64,000 bases of DNA from Flavihumibacter fluminis (GCF_021491375.1 NZ_JAKEVY010000006.1:62001-126000); one strand, 5' to 3'. Positions 46,099 to 56,600 are shown, counted from the stretch's first letter. The notes: generated by a model not told the origin, from the letters alone. Numbers and translations are program-made.

Positions 46099-47346
46099 TC
46101 AGGCAGGCTCTTTGCCCTGGTCCACCACTGCTCTGTAAGTAGGCAGATCAAGGGCATCTTCCATTTTGGCAATAACAATGGTAGCAACAGAGTTTCCAAT
46201 AAAATTAACTACTGCCCTGCCCTCACTCATGAATCGATCTACACCGATCAGCAGCGCCAACCCTTCCAGGGGAATAATTTTTAACGCCGTAAGTGTAGAA
46301 GTAAGAACGATGAATCCACTACCGGTTACACCTGCTGCACCTTTACTGGTAATCAGCAGGATACCGATGACGGTTAGTTGCTGCCCCAGGCTGAGTTGGA
46401 TATCAAAAACCTGGGCCAGGAAAATAACTGCCATACTAAGGTAAATGGTAGTACCATCGAGATTGAAAGAATAACCTGTTGGTACAACGAGTCCAACTAC
46501 TTCTTTTTCACAACCTGCATTGGTGAGCTTTTCCATCAGTGAGGGCAGTGCAGCTTCACTGCTGCTGGAACCAATTACGACAAAAATTTCCTCCTTAATG
46601 TATTTGAGCAGTTTCCAGAGATTGATGCGGTAATACAGGCAAATAAGGTTGAGTACCACAAAAATGAAGAGAAAGCCAGTCAGGTAAAAAGTCAGCATCA
46701 GTTTACCGAGCACTGCCAGCGTTCCGAAGCCATATTCACCAATTGTATAGGCCATTCCCCCAAATGCACCAAGCGGACTAAGACGCATGATGATGTGAAG
46801 GATATTAAAGAGCACCTTATTGATCTTGTCAAAAGAAACCAGCAGGCTGTTACCGGCGGAACCGGTCATTTTTAAGCCAATTGCAAATAAGATGGAGAAG
46901 AAAAGTACCTGCAGGATATCTCCTTTGGCGAAAGCATCCACTACATTGGAGGGGACGATATGCGTGAAAAATTCAGCCCAGTCCATTTCCCCTGCCTGTT
47001 GTGCTATTTTTTCCACCTGCTTATTGGGTCCACCACTGAAATGCACGCCAGCCCCGGGTTTCACAAGGTTTGCTGTAATCAGACCGATTATCAGTGCCAG
47101 GGTTGTTACCACCTCAAAGTAGATGAAAGCCTTAAGTCCGACCCTGCCAACTTTATTGAGATCGCCTGCTCCGGCAATGCCTGCCACCACTGTGAAAAAA
47201 ATCACGGGAGCGATTACCATCTTGATCATATTGATGAAGGTTTCGCTGATCAGTTTGGCACCGGGTGCAAAGGAGGGAAACAGGGCTCCCACCAGGATAC
47301 CTGCGAGAATACCAATAATAACCTGTACGTATAGGTGACGAAGCAT
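46099..47346 (-). CDS. Dicarboxylate/amino acid:cation symporter
   Basis: A 415-residue DAACS-family transporter (GltP/DctA-like) with eight helices and two re-entrant loops. VIGSSSSEAALPSLMEKL is the serine-rich loop and PTGYSFNLDGTTIYL and GFIVLTSTL are substrate/cation-binding segments. It takes up glutamate, aspartate or C4-dicarboxylates with sodium or protons. It is followed by the GH78 gene, with no clear link. Confidence 0.94.
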   Translation of the reverse strand: MLRHLYVQVIIGILAGILVGALFPSFAPGAKLISETFINMIKMVIAPVIFFTVVAGIAGAGDLNKVGRVGLKAFIYFEVVTTLALIIGLITANLVKPGAGVHFSGGPNKQVEKIAQQAGEMDWAEFFTHIVPSNVVDAFAKGDILQVLFFSILFAIGLKMTGSAGNSLLVSFDKINKVLFNILHIIMRLSPLGAFGGMAYTIGEYGFGTLAVLGKLMLTFYLTGFLFIFVVLNLICLYYRINLWKLLKYIKEEIFVVIGSSSSEAALPSLMEKLTNAGCEKEVVGLVVPTGYSFNLDGTTIYLSMAVIFLAQVFDIQLSLGQQLTVIGILLITSKGAAGVTGSGFIVLTSTLTALKIIPLEGLALLIGVDRFMSEGRAVVNFIGNSVATIVIAKMEDALDLPTYRAVVDQGKEPA

Positions 47347-47388
47347 GCCGAAAAACTAACAATAAAATGGGAATTGAATCCCGAAACC

Positions 47389-47805
47389 CTAAAATAAATC
47401 CTGGTTGCTCAGATCAATCCGATATACATCTGTTTGGTTTCGGGGGATATTCTCAATGAAAAAACCGCCTGGCTCGGGGATAATTTCAGCAAAATCAAAA
47501 GCCGTGCAGGCTTTGGGAAGAGCTTCAAACACCAGGGTAAAGCGAATGGTTTGTCCCTGCACAATGGGTGTCCAGTTGGGAGCAATCGAAATATTGGAAG
47601 CATGCAGCAGCTGACTTTGGAAACCCGAAGCCCGGTCGATCAGAAAAGTAGTTTTCCAGATACGCACCAGTTCCCAACTGGCCCGGCAGGTGATGGAGGC
47701 GTGAACAATCACCTGGCCTGCTTCATCAACGGAGGTAAGCAGTTCCTGGTCAATTGCCAGTTCGGTATCCGCAACAGGTGCTTTGGTAGGGGTATGAGTG
47801 GTCAT
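47389..47805 (-). CDS. Hypothetical protein, beta-rich
   Basis: A 138-residue protein with no signal peptide or membrane segment. The sequence alternates hydrophobic strands (QVIVHASITCRASWELVRIWKT in part, QTIRFTLVFEALP) and looks like a single beta-sandwich domain. I do not recognise the family. It lies 42 bases upstream of the symporter gene on the same strand and may be transcribed with it. Confidence 0.65.
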   Translation of the reverse strand: MTTHTPTKAPVADTELAIDQELLTSVDEAGQVIVHASITCRASWELVRIWKTTFLIDRASGFQSQLLHASNISIAPNWTPIVQGQTIRFTLVFEALPKACTAFDFAEIIPEPGGFFIENIPRNQTDVYRIDLSNQDLF

Positions 47806-47900
47806 ACTGCTGTGTCAAGTTACTATAAAAAATTTGAGGCTCTTGTAACGAAACCGGAAATTGGGCGACTATCTATACTATCAACTGGAAGAAAATTACT

Positions 47901-48410
47901 GTGAACAACATATCGGAGAAAGAATTTTTAGAACGGATGGAAGCAAACCGGGGCATCCTTATCAAGGTATCCAGGTTGTATATGGACAGCAGGGAGGATC
48001 AGGAAGATCTTATCCAGGAAATCGTGCTGCGCTTATGGACCAACTACCAGCAGTTTGAAGGCAAGAGCAGTTTTTCAACCTGGATGTACCGGGTAGCGGT
48101 AAATACAGCCATCACGTTTCTGCGCAAAGAGAAAAGACAGCCGATACTGGTTACTGAAACTGAAAACCTGCAAGAGCTGAAAGCTGATGACCATGCTTCC
48201 GAACAGGCACAACAAATGAAGATTTTTTATAAAGCGGTGCAGTACCTGAATTCAATTGAAAAAGCCCTGATCTTTTATTTCATGGAAGGCTTATCACACC
48301 GCGAAATCGGTGCACAACTTGGTATAACAGAAAATAATGCCAGGGTGAAACTGAGTCGCACCAAAGAAAAATTACAACAACTAATAAAACAACTTGGATA
48401 TGAATCTTGA
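47901..48410 (+). CDS. ECF-type RNA polymerase sigma factor
   Basis: A 169-residue ECF sigma factor starting with GTG. Region 2 carries DSREDQEDLIQEIVLRLW and FSTWMYRVAVNTAITFLR; region 4 carries YFMEGLSHREIGAQLGITENNARVKLSR with a standard helix-turn-helix. It overlaps the following membrane-protein gene by 11 bases, which argues for a sigma/regulator pair. Confidence 0.93.
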   Translation: MNNISEKEFLERMEANRGILIKVSRLYMDSREDQEDLIQEIVLRLWTNYQQFEGKSSFSTWMYRVAVNTAITFLRKEKRQPILVTETENLQELKADDHASEQAQQMKIFYKAVQYLNSIEKALIFYFMEGLSHREIGAQLGITENNARVKLSRTKEKLQQLIKQLGYES

Positions 48411-49014
48411 TGAACTGCAGCAAGCATGGGGTAAGGAAGGCTCGGATAGTGAACCGTTGAACCTGGTGCTTGAGAAATTACGCAAAGCGCATCAGCCGCT
48501 TGACAGAATCCGGATTAATATGAAAAATGAGCTTTTTTATCAGAGTTTCGCAATTCTGATAATGGGATTCTGGCCCATTTATTTCAAGTTCAATCAACAA
48601 TTCAGCATCGCTTATTACAGCATTTACGCTTTGTTGATAATGGTATCGCTCTATTATTTTTTGCGATTCTACCGGTTTTTTAAAGCGTCACATCAATATA
48701 CAGGCAATTCAAAAGACAATTTATATGAACTGTATTATGAGATCCGCCTGAATATGGAAGCCTACAAATCCTTCTCTTTTTTATTGGTACCCTTTGCCAT
48801 GATTGCAGCCCTCTTGATTGTATTTAACAGGAGGTTATTGAAGTACCCGGACAAACAATTAATGGAAGCTGGGGATTGGATTGTGATTCCTGTGGTGCTG
48901 GTATTGATGACGGTATTTATTATTTGGGCAACCAACTGGTGGGTAGAAAAGTATTATGGAAAACATGCAAAGCAGATAAGAAAATTATTGGATGAGTTAA
49001 AAGAGCCTGAATAA
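48400..49014 (+). CDS. Four-helix membrane protein, probable anti-sigma partner
   Basis: A 204-residue protein with a short cytoplasmic N-terminus (MNLDELQQAWGKEG, about 45 residues) and four transmembrane segments (about 50-65, 72-88, 125-145 and 165-185), ending in a charged tail. The ATG at 48400 overlaps the sigma gene by 11 bases. Its position and the N-terminal DELQQAW motif are typical of membrane proteins paired with ECF sigma factors in Bacteroidota. Direct binding to sigma is inferred only. Confidence 0.75.
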   Translation: MNLDELQQAWGKEGSDSEPLNLVLEKLRKAHQPLDRIRINMKNELFYQSFAILIMGFWPIYFKFNQQFSIAYYSIYALLIMVSLYYFLRFYRFFKASHQYTGNSKDNLYELYYEIRLNMEAYKSFSFLLVPFAMIAALLIVFNRRLLKYPDKQLMEAGDWIVIPVVLVLMTVFIIWATNWWVEKYYGKHAKQIRKLLDELKEPE

Positions 49015-49084
49015 ACCGTTGGTGGCATAGTTTTTTTGATCAAAGGGCAGATAATCAGATCCATTAACCAATAAACCTTTTTGT

Positions 49085-49642
49085 ATGCCTACAAAAAAAG
49101 CAGCCAACAAAAAAGCAGCACCAAAAAAAGCAGCCAAAATACCCGCTAAAAAAGATGCCGCCAAAGACCTGTCTTCCCTTTTTGAAGACGGATTAAAGGA
49201 CTTGTACTGGGCGGAAAAAGCCCTGGTGAAAGCACTCCCTAAAATGGAGAAAAATGCTTCCGATGCCAAATTGAAAAAAGCAATTGGGAACCACCTGGAG
49301 CAAACCCGAAATCATGTAACCCGTCTGGAAGCCTGTTTCAATGCCCTTGGAAAGAAAGCCCAGGCAAAGAAATGTGATGCCATGCAGGGATTACTGGATG
49401 AAGGAAAATCCATCATGGAAGAAACTGAAGCAGGTTCTGTGCGGGATGCCGGCATTATTGCAGCTTCCCAGAAAGTGGAGCATTATGAAATTGCCAGTTA
49501 TGGAACCTTGGCAGCTTTTGCGAAAGTACTCGGACATAAAGCTGCCTTGCAGGAGTTACTTAAAACTCTGAATGAAGAGAAAAAGTGCGATGAGTTGCTA
49601 ACTGGAATTGCAGACACCAATCTCAATACAAAAGCAATGTAA
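49085..49642 (+). CDS. DUF892 ferritin-like protein with histone-like Lys/Ala tail
   Basis: A 185-residue protein. Residues 1 to about 27 are a Lys/Ala/Pro-rich basic tail (KKAANKKAAPKKAAKIPAKK), like histone H1 or HU tails. The rest is a DUF892 (YciE/YciF) four-helix ferritin-like domain: LFEDGLKDLYWAEKAL, NHLEQTRNHVTRLEACF, and VEHYEIASYGTLAAFA, with the Glu/His residues that could bind metal. A stress-related role with DNA association is suggested by the tail. A terminator follows. Confidence 0.88.
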   Translation: MPTKKAANKKAAPKKAAKIPAKKDAAKDLSSLFEDGLKDLYWAEKALVKALPKMEKNASDAKLKKAIGNHLEQTRNHVTRLEACFNALGKKAQAKKCDAMQGLLDEGKSIMEETEAGSVRDAGIIAASQKVEHYEIASYGTLAAFAKVLGHKAALQELLKTLNEEKKCDELLTGIADTNLNTKAM

Positions 49643-49667
49643 GAAGGGAAAATATTCCCCAATATGA

Positions 49668-49697
49668 GTCCGCCTCTGTTAAGTGGCGGACTTTTTT
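49668..49697 (+). terminator. Rho-independent terminator after the DUF892 gene
   Basis: Stem GTCCGCC (49668-49674) and GGCGGAC (49685-49691) with a 10-base loop, followed by TTTTTT (49692-49697). It ends at the stop codon of the convergent response-regulator gene. Confidence 0.9.
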
Positions 49698-50418
49698 ACA
49701 GTAAGGGGTCACCTAATAAAGAAAGCACCAATTCTTTATAACTTCTGCCAATAGGTAGTTGAATGCCATTGATTTCCACTTCAGTTGCATTAAATGCCTT
49801 GATTTTATCCCTGGCAACAATAAAGGAACGATGGATCCTGAGAAACCGCGCCTTATCAAGTTGCTGATCGATATCCCCCAGCGCGTATTTCGTGAGATAG
49901 GCCTGTTGCCGGGTTACTATGGAGATATATTCCTTTTTACTTTCTATGTACAAAATTTCACTGAGTTCAATTTTGACCCTTTTCTTATTTACATTAATCA
50001 GAATATAAGGAGCTTCCAATTCTCCAACAGGCTGACGTGCAAGCTGTGTTAGTACAGGATCTATATTTTTCCTCACTTTATTAATTGCGGAGAGGAACCG
50101 ATTAAAGCTGATGGGTTTAAGCAGGTAATCAACAACATTTAATTCATATCCCTCCAGTGCATATTCCCGATAGGCAGTAGTAATAATAATCTGGGGTTGA
50201 TTTTTAAGGGTGCGAATAAAATCATAGCCTCGTAGCTTGGGCAAGTGTATATCAAGAAAAATGAGATCGATCGGTTGCCGCTGTAACAACTCCAATGCAT
50301 AGATAGCGTCTGAACATATTCCTTTCAGCTCCAGAAATGGTGTTTGCCTGATATAATCAGTTAATACTTCAGCAGCAAGTGGTTCATCTTCAACAATGAT
50401 ACAGCTATATTTTTCCAT
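49696..50418 (-). CDS. LytTR-family response regulator
   Basis: A 240-residue response regulator with a receiver domain (about 4-120; acidic EDEP, phospho-acceptor Asp56 in IFLDIHLP, Lys in LLKPISF) and a C-terminal LytTR DNA-binding domain (about 140-238; ILYIESKKEYISIV, FLRIHRSFIVA). The gene overlaps the kinase gene by 14 bases, so the pair forms one two-component system. Targets are unknown. Confidence 0.95.
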   Translation of the reverse strand: MEKYSCIIVEDEPLAAEVLTDYIRQTPFLELKGICSDAIYALELLQRQPIDLIFLDIHLPKLRGYDFIRTLKNQPQIIITTAYREYALEGYELNVVDYLLKPISFNRFLSAINKVRKNIDPVLTQLARQPVGELEAPYILINVNKKRVKIELSEILYIESKKEYISIVTRQQAYLTKYALGDIDQQLDKARFLRIHRSFIVARDKIKAFNATEVEINGIQLPIGRSYKELVLSLLGDPLL

Positions 50419-51466
50419 AACTCAGTAGGTTCAGGTCCAGGTGAATTCGAAAAGCATCCATCAAAGTTTGCTGTTGCAGGTGATGGTCGTGATAAGTTAG
50501 TTCCAACTGTCTTCTGGTATTATAAAGTCCAATATTCCCATACTGAATTTCAGTTCCTTTTTGTTCAATTGAATTTTCAATACTAAAATTCAAAAATCCG
50601 TCCTTTAACTTTAAATCTATGTGAACGAAGGAGTCGAATCGGGATTCACTTACACCATGCTTGAATGCATTTTCAACAAGCGGAAGGAATAAAAGTGGTA
50701 TGATTCGCTGCGAAGGATCATCAATCTGTTTGGTGAAGGAGACCGTTAAACGTTCATTATAACGGATTTTTTCCAACTCAATATAATCTTCCAATACCCT
50801 GATTTCTTCCTGTATGGTGATGGTATCCACACTTGATTTATACAACATGAAACTCAGCAGTTCAGACAACTTCATAACCACTTCGGGGGCCTTATCAGAT
50901 TTTTTTCGGGTAAGGGCATAAATATTATTGAGTGTATTAAACAGGAAATGAGGATTGATCTGATTTCTCAGCATCTGTAATTCTGTGTTCATCTTTTCCC
51001 GGATCAGCTCTTTCTCCCTTTCTTTATACTCCAGTTGCCTCATTCCAAATTCAATGGCAATCAATAAGCCGGCAGAAAAAATAATATCAACCAATAACAG
51101 CAACACACGCTGGAATCCAAGAATCGGAGCAAGTGGAAGCTGATTTTGATACGCATACGGCGCAACTAACCCGTGAGCAATTAGTCGCATGGAATAAATC
51201 GTAACGCAAAGCAGTAATACAATCTCAAGAAAATAAAAAAAGCGATCGCGCCCTTTTTTAATGACTCTATCCAATCCGATATTGAGTAAATAATACGCGA
51301 ATACTATCTCTGGAATCAGGTACAGAATACCTGCCAAAACAGATCCGCCTGCCAGTTCATTGGCTGGAATAGTAGTAATAACCGCTTTTACCCATAAATA
51401 TTCAATCAGGATTTTTAAAGAAAGGTAAAGGAACCAGTAGGTAATATGAATAGGTAACTTCTTCAT
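50405..51466 (-). CDS. LytS-type sensor histidine kinase
   Basis: A 353-residue kinase of the His_kinase (PF06580) family. The ATG at 51466 is used instead of a TTG at 51475. About four transmembrane segments occupy the first 150 residues, with no large extracellular sensor. Then come the phospho-acceptor region RNQINPHFLFNTLNNIYAL and a HATPase domain with PLLFLPLVENAFKHGVSE and YGNIGLYNTRRQLEL. It phosphorylates the LytTR regulator encoded next. Confidence 0.94.
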   Translation of the reverse strand: MKKLPIHITYWFLYLSLKILIEYLWVKAVITTIPANELAGGSVLAGILYLIPEIVFAYYLLNIGLDRVIKKGRDRFFYFLEIVLLLCVTIYSMRLIAHGLVAPYAYQNQLPLAPILGFQRVLLLLVDIIFSAGLLIAIEFGMRQLEYKEREKELIREKMNTELQMLRNQINPHFLFNTLNNIYALTRKKSDKAPEVVMKLSELLSFMLYKSSVDTITIQEEIRVLEDYIELEKIRYNERLTVSFTKQIDDPSQRIIPLLFLPLVENAFKHGVSESRFDSFVHIDLKLKDGFLNFSIENSIEQKGTEIQYGNIGLYNTRRQLELTYHDHHLQQQTLMDAFRIHLDLNLLSYGKI

Positions 51467-51678
51467 GCGGATCAAAAGTCGATAAAAATGAAGTAAACCG
51501 AAAATAAAGCGCCGAACAGCAGGAATCTACCCACCAACGACAGTCAAGTTTGTAGTTATTTTGGATGAACTGATTTAACGTGTCGTATTTGTCCACAGAA
51601 AATACTCAAACTGTATCAGACGGCAAATAGGCAAACACCGCTTTCAACTAGCTTCATTGCATTAATTCTTATTTAAAG

Positions 51679-52074
51679 ATGAAAGCAATTCTTAACAAAC
51701 AGCACCTGGGTATATTTTTGTTCCGCGTATTCCTCTGCCTCCAGATTCTGTATGGAGTATTGGATAATATTTTAAGCTGGAATCGTATGCTGGAATTCAG
51801 GGATTTTCTCCAGTCAGAAGGATTTCCATTTCCACTGATAAGTGCGCTCCTTTCAGTTTATGGACAATTTTTTGCAGCTGTTTTCCTGTTGATCGGCTAT
51901 AAATCCCGATGGGCCGCAGCTGTACTGGTCCTTAATTTTATTGTGGCTGCAGGTGTTCATCTGGCGAATCATGATCCCCTGCCAGACCTGTTTCCCGCTC
52001 TTAACATTCTGTTTGGAGCAGTACTTTTTCTTTTTAACGGGGCCGGGCGATTTGCGCTGGATGCAAACAATTAA
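51679..52074 (+). CDS. DoxX family membrane protein
   Basis: A 131-residue protein with four predicted transmembrane segments and the DoxX pattern (IFLFRVFLCLQILYGVLDN, YGQFFAAVFLLIGYKSRW, ALNILFGAVLFLFNG). The DoxX family is linked to redox or quinone functions, but this protein has no assignable activity. It precedes the alcohol dehydrogenase gene by 47 bases, with a separate -7 box between them. Confidence 0.85.
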   Translation: MKAILNKQHLGIFLFRVFLCLQILYGVLDNILSWNRMLEFRDFLQSEGFPFPLISALLSVYGQFFAAVFLLIGYKSRWAAAVLVLNFIVAAGVHLANHDPLPDLFPALNILFGAVLFLFNGAGRFALDANN

Positions 52075-52097
52075 CAGGGCATCAAACAAGCCGGGAC

Positions 52098-52105
52098 TAT
52101 CTTTG
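52098..52105 (+). promoter_or_regulatory. -7 promoter box of the iron alcohol dehydrogenase gene
   Basis: TATCTTTG is a perfect TAnnTTTG, 16 bases before the ATG at 52122. A good -33 element was not seen at the expected distance. Confidence 0.45.
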
Positions 52106-52121
52106 TTAAAAGAAAAAAACC

Positions 52122-53288
52122 ATGAATAGTTTCGAATATCGCAACCCCACTAAGATTCTGTTTGGCAAGGGGAAAATTCAAAAATTGAAGGATAATATTC
52201 CGGCTAATGCTACTATTTTATTTGCATACGGAGGCGGAAGTATTAAAAAAAATGGCATCTATGAGCAGGCTATGGCTGAGCTGAAAGAGTATAAAGTCAT
52301 TGAATTTAGTGGAATTGAAGCCAATCCCCGTTATGAAACATGTATGCGGGCGGTGGAATTGAGCCGGGCAGAGAAAGTTGATTTTATCCTGGCAGTTGGA
52401 GGAGGATCCGTACTGGATGCCGCGAAATTCATAGCAATCGCCATTCCTTATGAGGGTGCTGATCCCTGGGAAATGCTTGTCAACCGTACGGCTGGTCAAC
52501 AGAAAAAAGCAATTCCTATAGGAACCATCCTTACGCTTCCTGCCACTGGTTCAGAAATGAACGGGAGTTCAGTGATCAGCAGGGAATCCACCCGTGAAAA
52601 GCTTTCTTTCGGATCACCACTGGTATATCCAGCATTCTCCATACTGGATCCGCAGGTGGTAAAAAGTTTGCCGAAGATTCAGATTGCCAATGGTGTAATT
52701 GATGCTTATAGTCATGTATTGGAACAATACATGACCTATCCTTCAGATGCTCCTATCCAGGATAATTTTGCCGAAGGAATTTTCCGCACGCTGATTGAAA
52801 TTGGTCCGAAAGTTTTAGAGAATCCAGCTGATGAAATCAGCGCCGGAAACTTCATGTGGGCCTGTACCATGGCACTGAACGGATTGATAGCGCAGGGTGT
52901 TCCTACCGATTGGGCTACTCATATGATTGGGCATGAACTAACGGCCTTATATGGTATCGACCATGCACAAACGCTCGCGATCATAGGCCCTAACCTGTAT
53001 CGTGTAATGTTCTCCAATAAAAAACAGAAATTGGCACAATATGCTGAAAGAGTATGGGGCATTACTACCGGAACGGTAGATGAAAAAGCAACTGCAGCCA
53101 TTGAGAAAACAGTTTCTTTCTTTCAGTCGCTGGGGGTTAAAACCCGTCTTTCCGAATATACGGGTCAATACCAGGAAACAGCCAGTATTATCCAGGACCG
53201 ATTCAGCAAACGCAACTGGAAAGCCCTCGGAGAAAATGGCATTATTACATTAGATAAGGTAAAGGAAATAGTGGAGATGAGTTATTAA
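52122..53288 (+). CDS. Iron-containing alcohol dehydrogenase, YqhD/BDH type
   Basis: A 388-residue group III alcohol/aldehyde dehydrogenase. It begins FEYRNPTKILFGKGKI, has the NAD(P) GGGS motif in LAVGGGSVLDAAKFIA and PATGSEMNGSSVIS, and metal ligands in NGVIDAYSHVLEQY, THMIGHELTALYGIDHAQTLA. Length and motifs match the YqhD/butanol dehydrogenase branch, which reduces toxic aldehydes with NADPH. A hairpin and a terminator follow. Confidence 0.94.
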   Translation: MNSFEYRNPTKILFGKGKIQKLKDNIPANATILFAYGGGSIKKNGIYEQAMAELKEYKVIEFSGIEANPRYETCMRAVELSRAEKVDFILAVGGGSVLDAAKFIAIAIPYEGADPWEMLVNRTAGQQKKAIPIGTILTLPATGSEMNGSSVISRESTREKLSFGSPLVYPAFSILDPQVVKSLPKIQIANGVIDAYSHVLEQYMTYPSDAPIQDNFAEGIFRTLIEIGPKVLENPADEISAGNFMWACTMALNGLIAQGVPTDWATHMIGHELTALYGIDHAQTLAIIGPNLYRVMFSNKKQKLAQYAERVWGITTGTVDEKATAAIEKTVSFFQSLGVKTRLSEYTGQYQETASIIQDRFSKRNWKALGENGIITLDKVKEIVEMSY

Positions 53289-53290
53289 TA

Positions 53291-53308
53291 CTGAAATAGC
53301 TATTTCAG
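53291..53308. repeat. Perfect 18-bp palindrome after the alcohol dehydrogenase
   Basis: CTGAAATAGCTATTTCAG is perfectly self-complementary and begins two bases after the stop codon. No T run follows, so it is not a standard terminator. It may be a protein-binding site or a 3-prime protective hairpin. Confidence 0.5.
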
Positions 53309-53336
53309 TCGACAAAAACCATCTGTAGCATTTAAA

Positions 53337-53372
53337 GGCCTGTTCGTTGAAATTCGGACAGGTCTTTTGTTT
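53337..53372 (+). terminator. Terminator downstream of the alcohol dehydrogenase
   Basis: Stem GGCCTGT (53337-53343) and ACAGGTC (53358-53364) with one G-U pair, followed by TTTTGTTT. The loop is 14 bases. Confidence 0.75.
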
Positions 53373-53614
53373 GTAACTGTAGATTTGATTCGCAAAGCAA
53401 AAAAGCTACATACTAATTTTCTCATGTTACATTTATGTGATTTGTAACGAACTCGGGGTGTTTCTACATCCCGTTTTCATTTAAAAGAGATATACGCCTT
53501 TCATAGACAGATACCAGCTTTCTGTTAGATAATCCAGCCAGCTCATTGAATCGCATGTAACACCATTCGGTGGCCGGCTAATTTCATTGGTTTAACAAAC
53601 CAAATTCTAACAGT
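53373..53614 (+). promoter_or_regulatory. Leader region of the second susC, with two inverted repeats
   Basis: This part of the 326-base gap holds GTTACA/TGTAAC arms near 53426-53449 and a TTGGTTT-AAC-AAACCAA inverted repeat at 53587-53603, only 11 bases before the susC start codon. The latter could hide the ribosome-binding region or serve as an operator. I saw no clear TAnnTTTG box and no small ORF with support. Confidence 0.4.
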
Positions 53615-56600
53615 ATGAGAAGTAAATGCATGATTTTTTTCATGTGCCTACTTGCATTTTTTCAGCAGGCCACGGCCCAGGATAAAAATGTCTCCGGCAC
53701 AGTAACCAACAAAAACGGGGAACCACTGGCCAATGCTAATGTCCTCGTAAAAGGAACCAGGGTGGGCACCAGTACGGATGTTGATGGAAAATTCAGTTTG
53801 CTGGTTCCCAACAACGCCAAAACACTGGTAATTAGTTCCGTCAATTTTAAAAGCCGTGAAATCGGAATCAGTACAACTCCACTTTCAATCCAACTGGAAT
53901 CCAGTACAGATGACCTTTCAGAAGTAGTAGTGGTTGCCTATGGTACTATTAAGAAACCGGAACTGACCGGAGCTATCAATACTGTAAAAGCTGCAGATAT
54001 TGAAAACCGTCCTTTTACTTCCGTTGATAAAGCACTACAGGGAGCAGTACCCGGACTCCAGTCTGCTGCGGCATCCGGTGCCCCCGGAGCCATTCAGCAA
54101 ATTCGGTTGAGAGGAATCGGATCCATCAACGCCAGTTCTGAACCGCTCTGGGTTATAGATGGTATTCCGGTGAACAGTGGGGATGCTTCCCGCATTACCA
54201 CATCCGCAAATTTGCTAAGCACGCTGAATCCAAATGATATTGAAAGTATCTCTGTTTTAAAAGATGCTTCTGCCGCATCCTTATATGGCTCCAGAGCAGC
54301 CAACGGAGTGATCCTGATTACAACCAAAAAAGGGAAATCAGGAAAAACAAAATTTCGCCTGGATACTGAAATCGGACAGAATGATATCGCTTACTACAAC
54401 AACCGGTACCGTCCTTTAAATGCTTCGGAATATTTTGAATTAACAAGGGAAGGATTAATCAACGCGAATCTTGCTACACCTGCGAATGTCAACCAGGTAA
54501 TGACTGCCAATTTTGGATTTGGTAATGGAGTCGATTTTGACTGGTTGAATGCAGTAACCAGAAAAGCCAATCAGCAGCAGGTGAATCTTAGCGCATCTGG
54601 AGGAAACGATCGTACCACTTTTAACTTGTCCGGAGGCTATTTCCGTCAGGATGGAGTTTCCATTGCAAGTGGATTCAAGCGGTATAATGGAGCAATCAGC
54701 CTGGTTAACAAAGCCACCGACAAACTAACTTTTTCCGGTACGATAACTGCAGGATTTGTAAACCAGGAAGCACCTCTCACGGGAGGCGCATTCGGCAATC
54801 CGATATTAAATGCATATTTTCTGTTGCCCTCTAAACAAGCCTATAAAGAGGACGGATCACTAAACTATGGAGCACCGGATTTTCCCAATGGAGTAATTTA
54901 TAATCCGGTTGCAGTTTCAAAACTGGATAAAAGAAATCTGAAACAACTGGGTTTACGTGGCTCCTTCCAGGCAGATTACAAAATTCTGCCCAACCTGAAA
55001 TTCACTTCCCGCTTTGGAATGGATTATAATGTACTGGAGGAAAACAACTATAACAACCCATTTCATGGTGATGGACAAACTGCAAATGGACGGGGTTTCT
55101 CCTTTTACACAAGACTGTTCAACTACAGTTTTACCAACCTGCTCGACTACCAGCTTGCACTTCTGCCAGAAAAGGATCTGAAACTTAATTTACAGGCAGG
55201 TTATGAAGCACAGGATTCAAGAACTTTTCAGAGCAATATCCAGGCACAAGGATTTCCGGCTACCTCGGTATTAACCCTGCCTGTAGTGGCTGCCACTCCG
55301 ATTGTAGCTTCTGCAACGGGATCCGACTATTCCTTTGCATCTGCCCTGTCTTCGCTCAACATCAATTTTCAGGATCGTTTTGTAGTCAGTGGTTCTTTTC
55401 GCAGGGATGGGTCCAGCAGATTTGGCATCAACAACCGCTATGGTAATTTCTGGTCAGCAGGCATTTCCTGGAACCTGGACCAGGAGAAATTCATACAGCA
55501 AATTGATGCCATACAACAATTGAAAATCCGGGCTTCTTATGGCACCAATGGAAATGCCTCGATTGGAAACTACGACTGGCAACCAACCTATGGATTTGGA
55601 TTCAACTACAACCAGCAACCAGGCAGTGCTCCCAATAATATTGGAAACCTGGATTTAACCTGGGAACTGAATAAGCCTTTTAACGTGGGTATTGACCTGG
55701 CCATTTTCAACAACCGGGTACGGTTAAACGCTGATTATTATAATCGGAAAACAACCAATCTGCTATTAGATGCGCCCTTATCTCGTTCCTCCGGTTTTGG
55801 CACTATCCGTGGAAATTTTGGATCCATGGAGAACAAGGGAATTGAAATCAACCTGGGACTTACATTGATTAAAGCCAAGTCATTTGATTGGGATCTTTCC
55901 ATCAACTATGCACTCAATCAGAATAAAATTCTGGAAACAGTCAATAATCAGGATATCCTTGCAGGTGTATTTATGCGTCGCCCGGGATATGATTTTCAAT
56001 CGCTTTACCTGCGCGTTTGGGCTGGTGTTGATCCACAAACAGGAGATCCCCTCTGGTACACCGATGGCACCAGAAAAGAGACAACCAATAACTGGAACCA
56101 GGCGCAGCGGGTCATTTATGGATCTGCCACTCCACGCTATTTTGGAGCGGTAAACAACCGGTTCCGGTTTAAAAATTTCAGCCTGGACGCACAGTTCTAT
56201 TACAATGCAGGCAACTATGTGCAGGACACCTGGGCGGGTTTTTACATGGGTAGTGGAAACGGAGGCGGTTTCAATAAAATCCTTCGTCAATACACGGATC
56301 GCTGGAAAAATCCAGGAGATAACGCAGCTCTTCCCAAATACATTTACAATGGCAACAAGCTTGCTCAAAATGCCTCAACCCTTTATATCTATAAAGGAGA
56401 TTATATCCGGTTGCGCGATATAACCCTGAACTACCAGGTACCCGGTACGGTACTCAAACCATTAGGATTTAGCAATGCTAATTTTTATGTCAGAGGAACC
56501 AACCTCTTTACCTGGGTGAGAGATAAAAATCTGCCCTGGGATCCGGAACAGGGTATCAACAGTCAAACCAACCTGAACATTTTTATTCCGAAAACCATAA

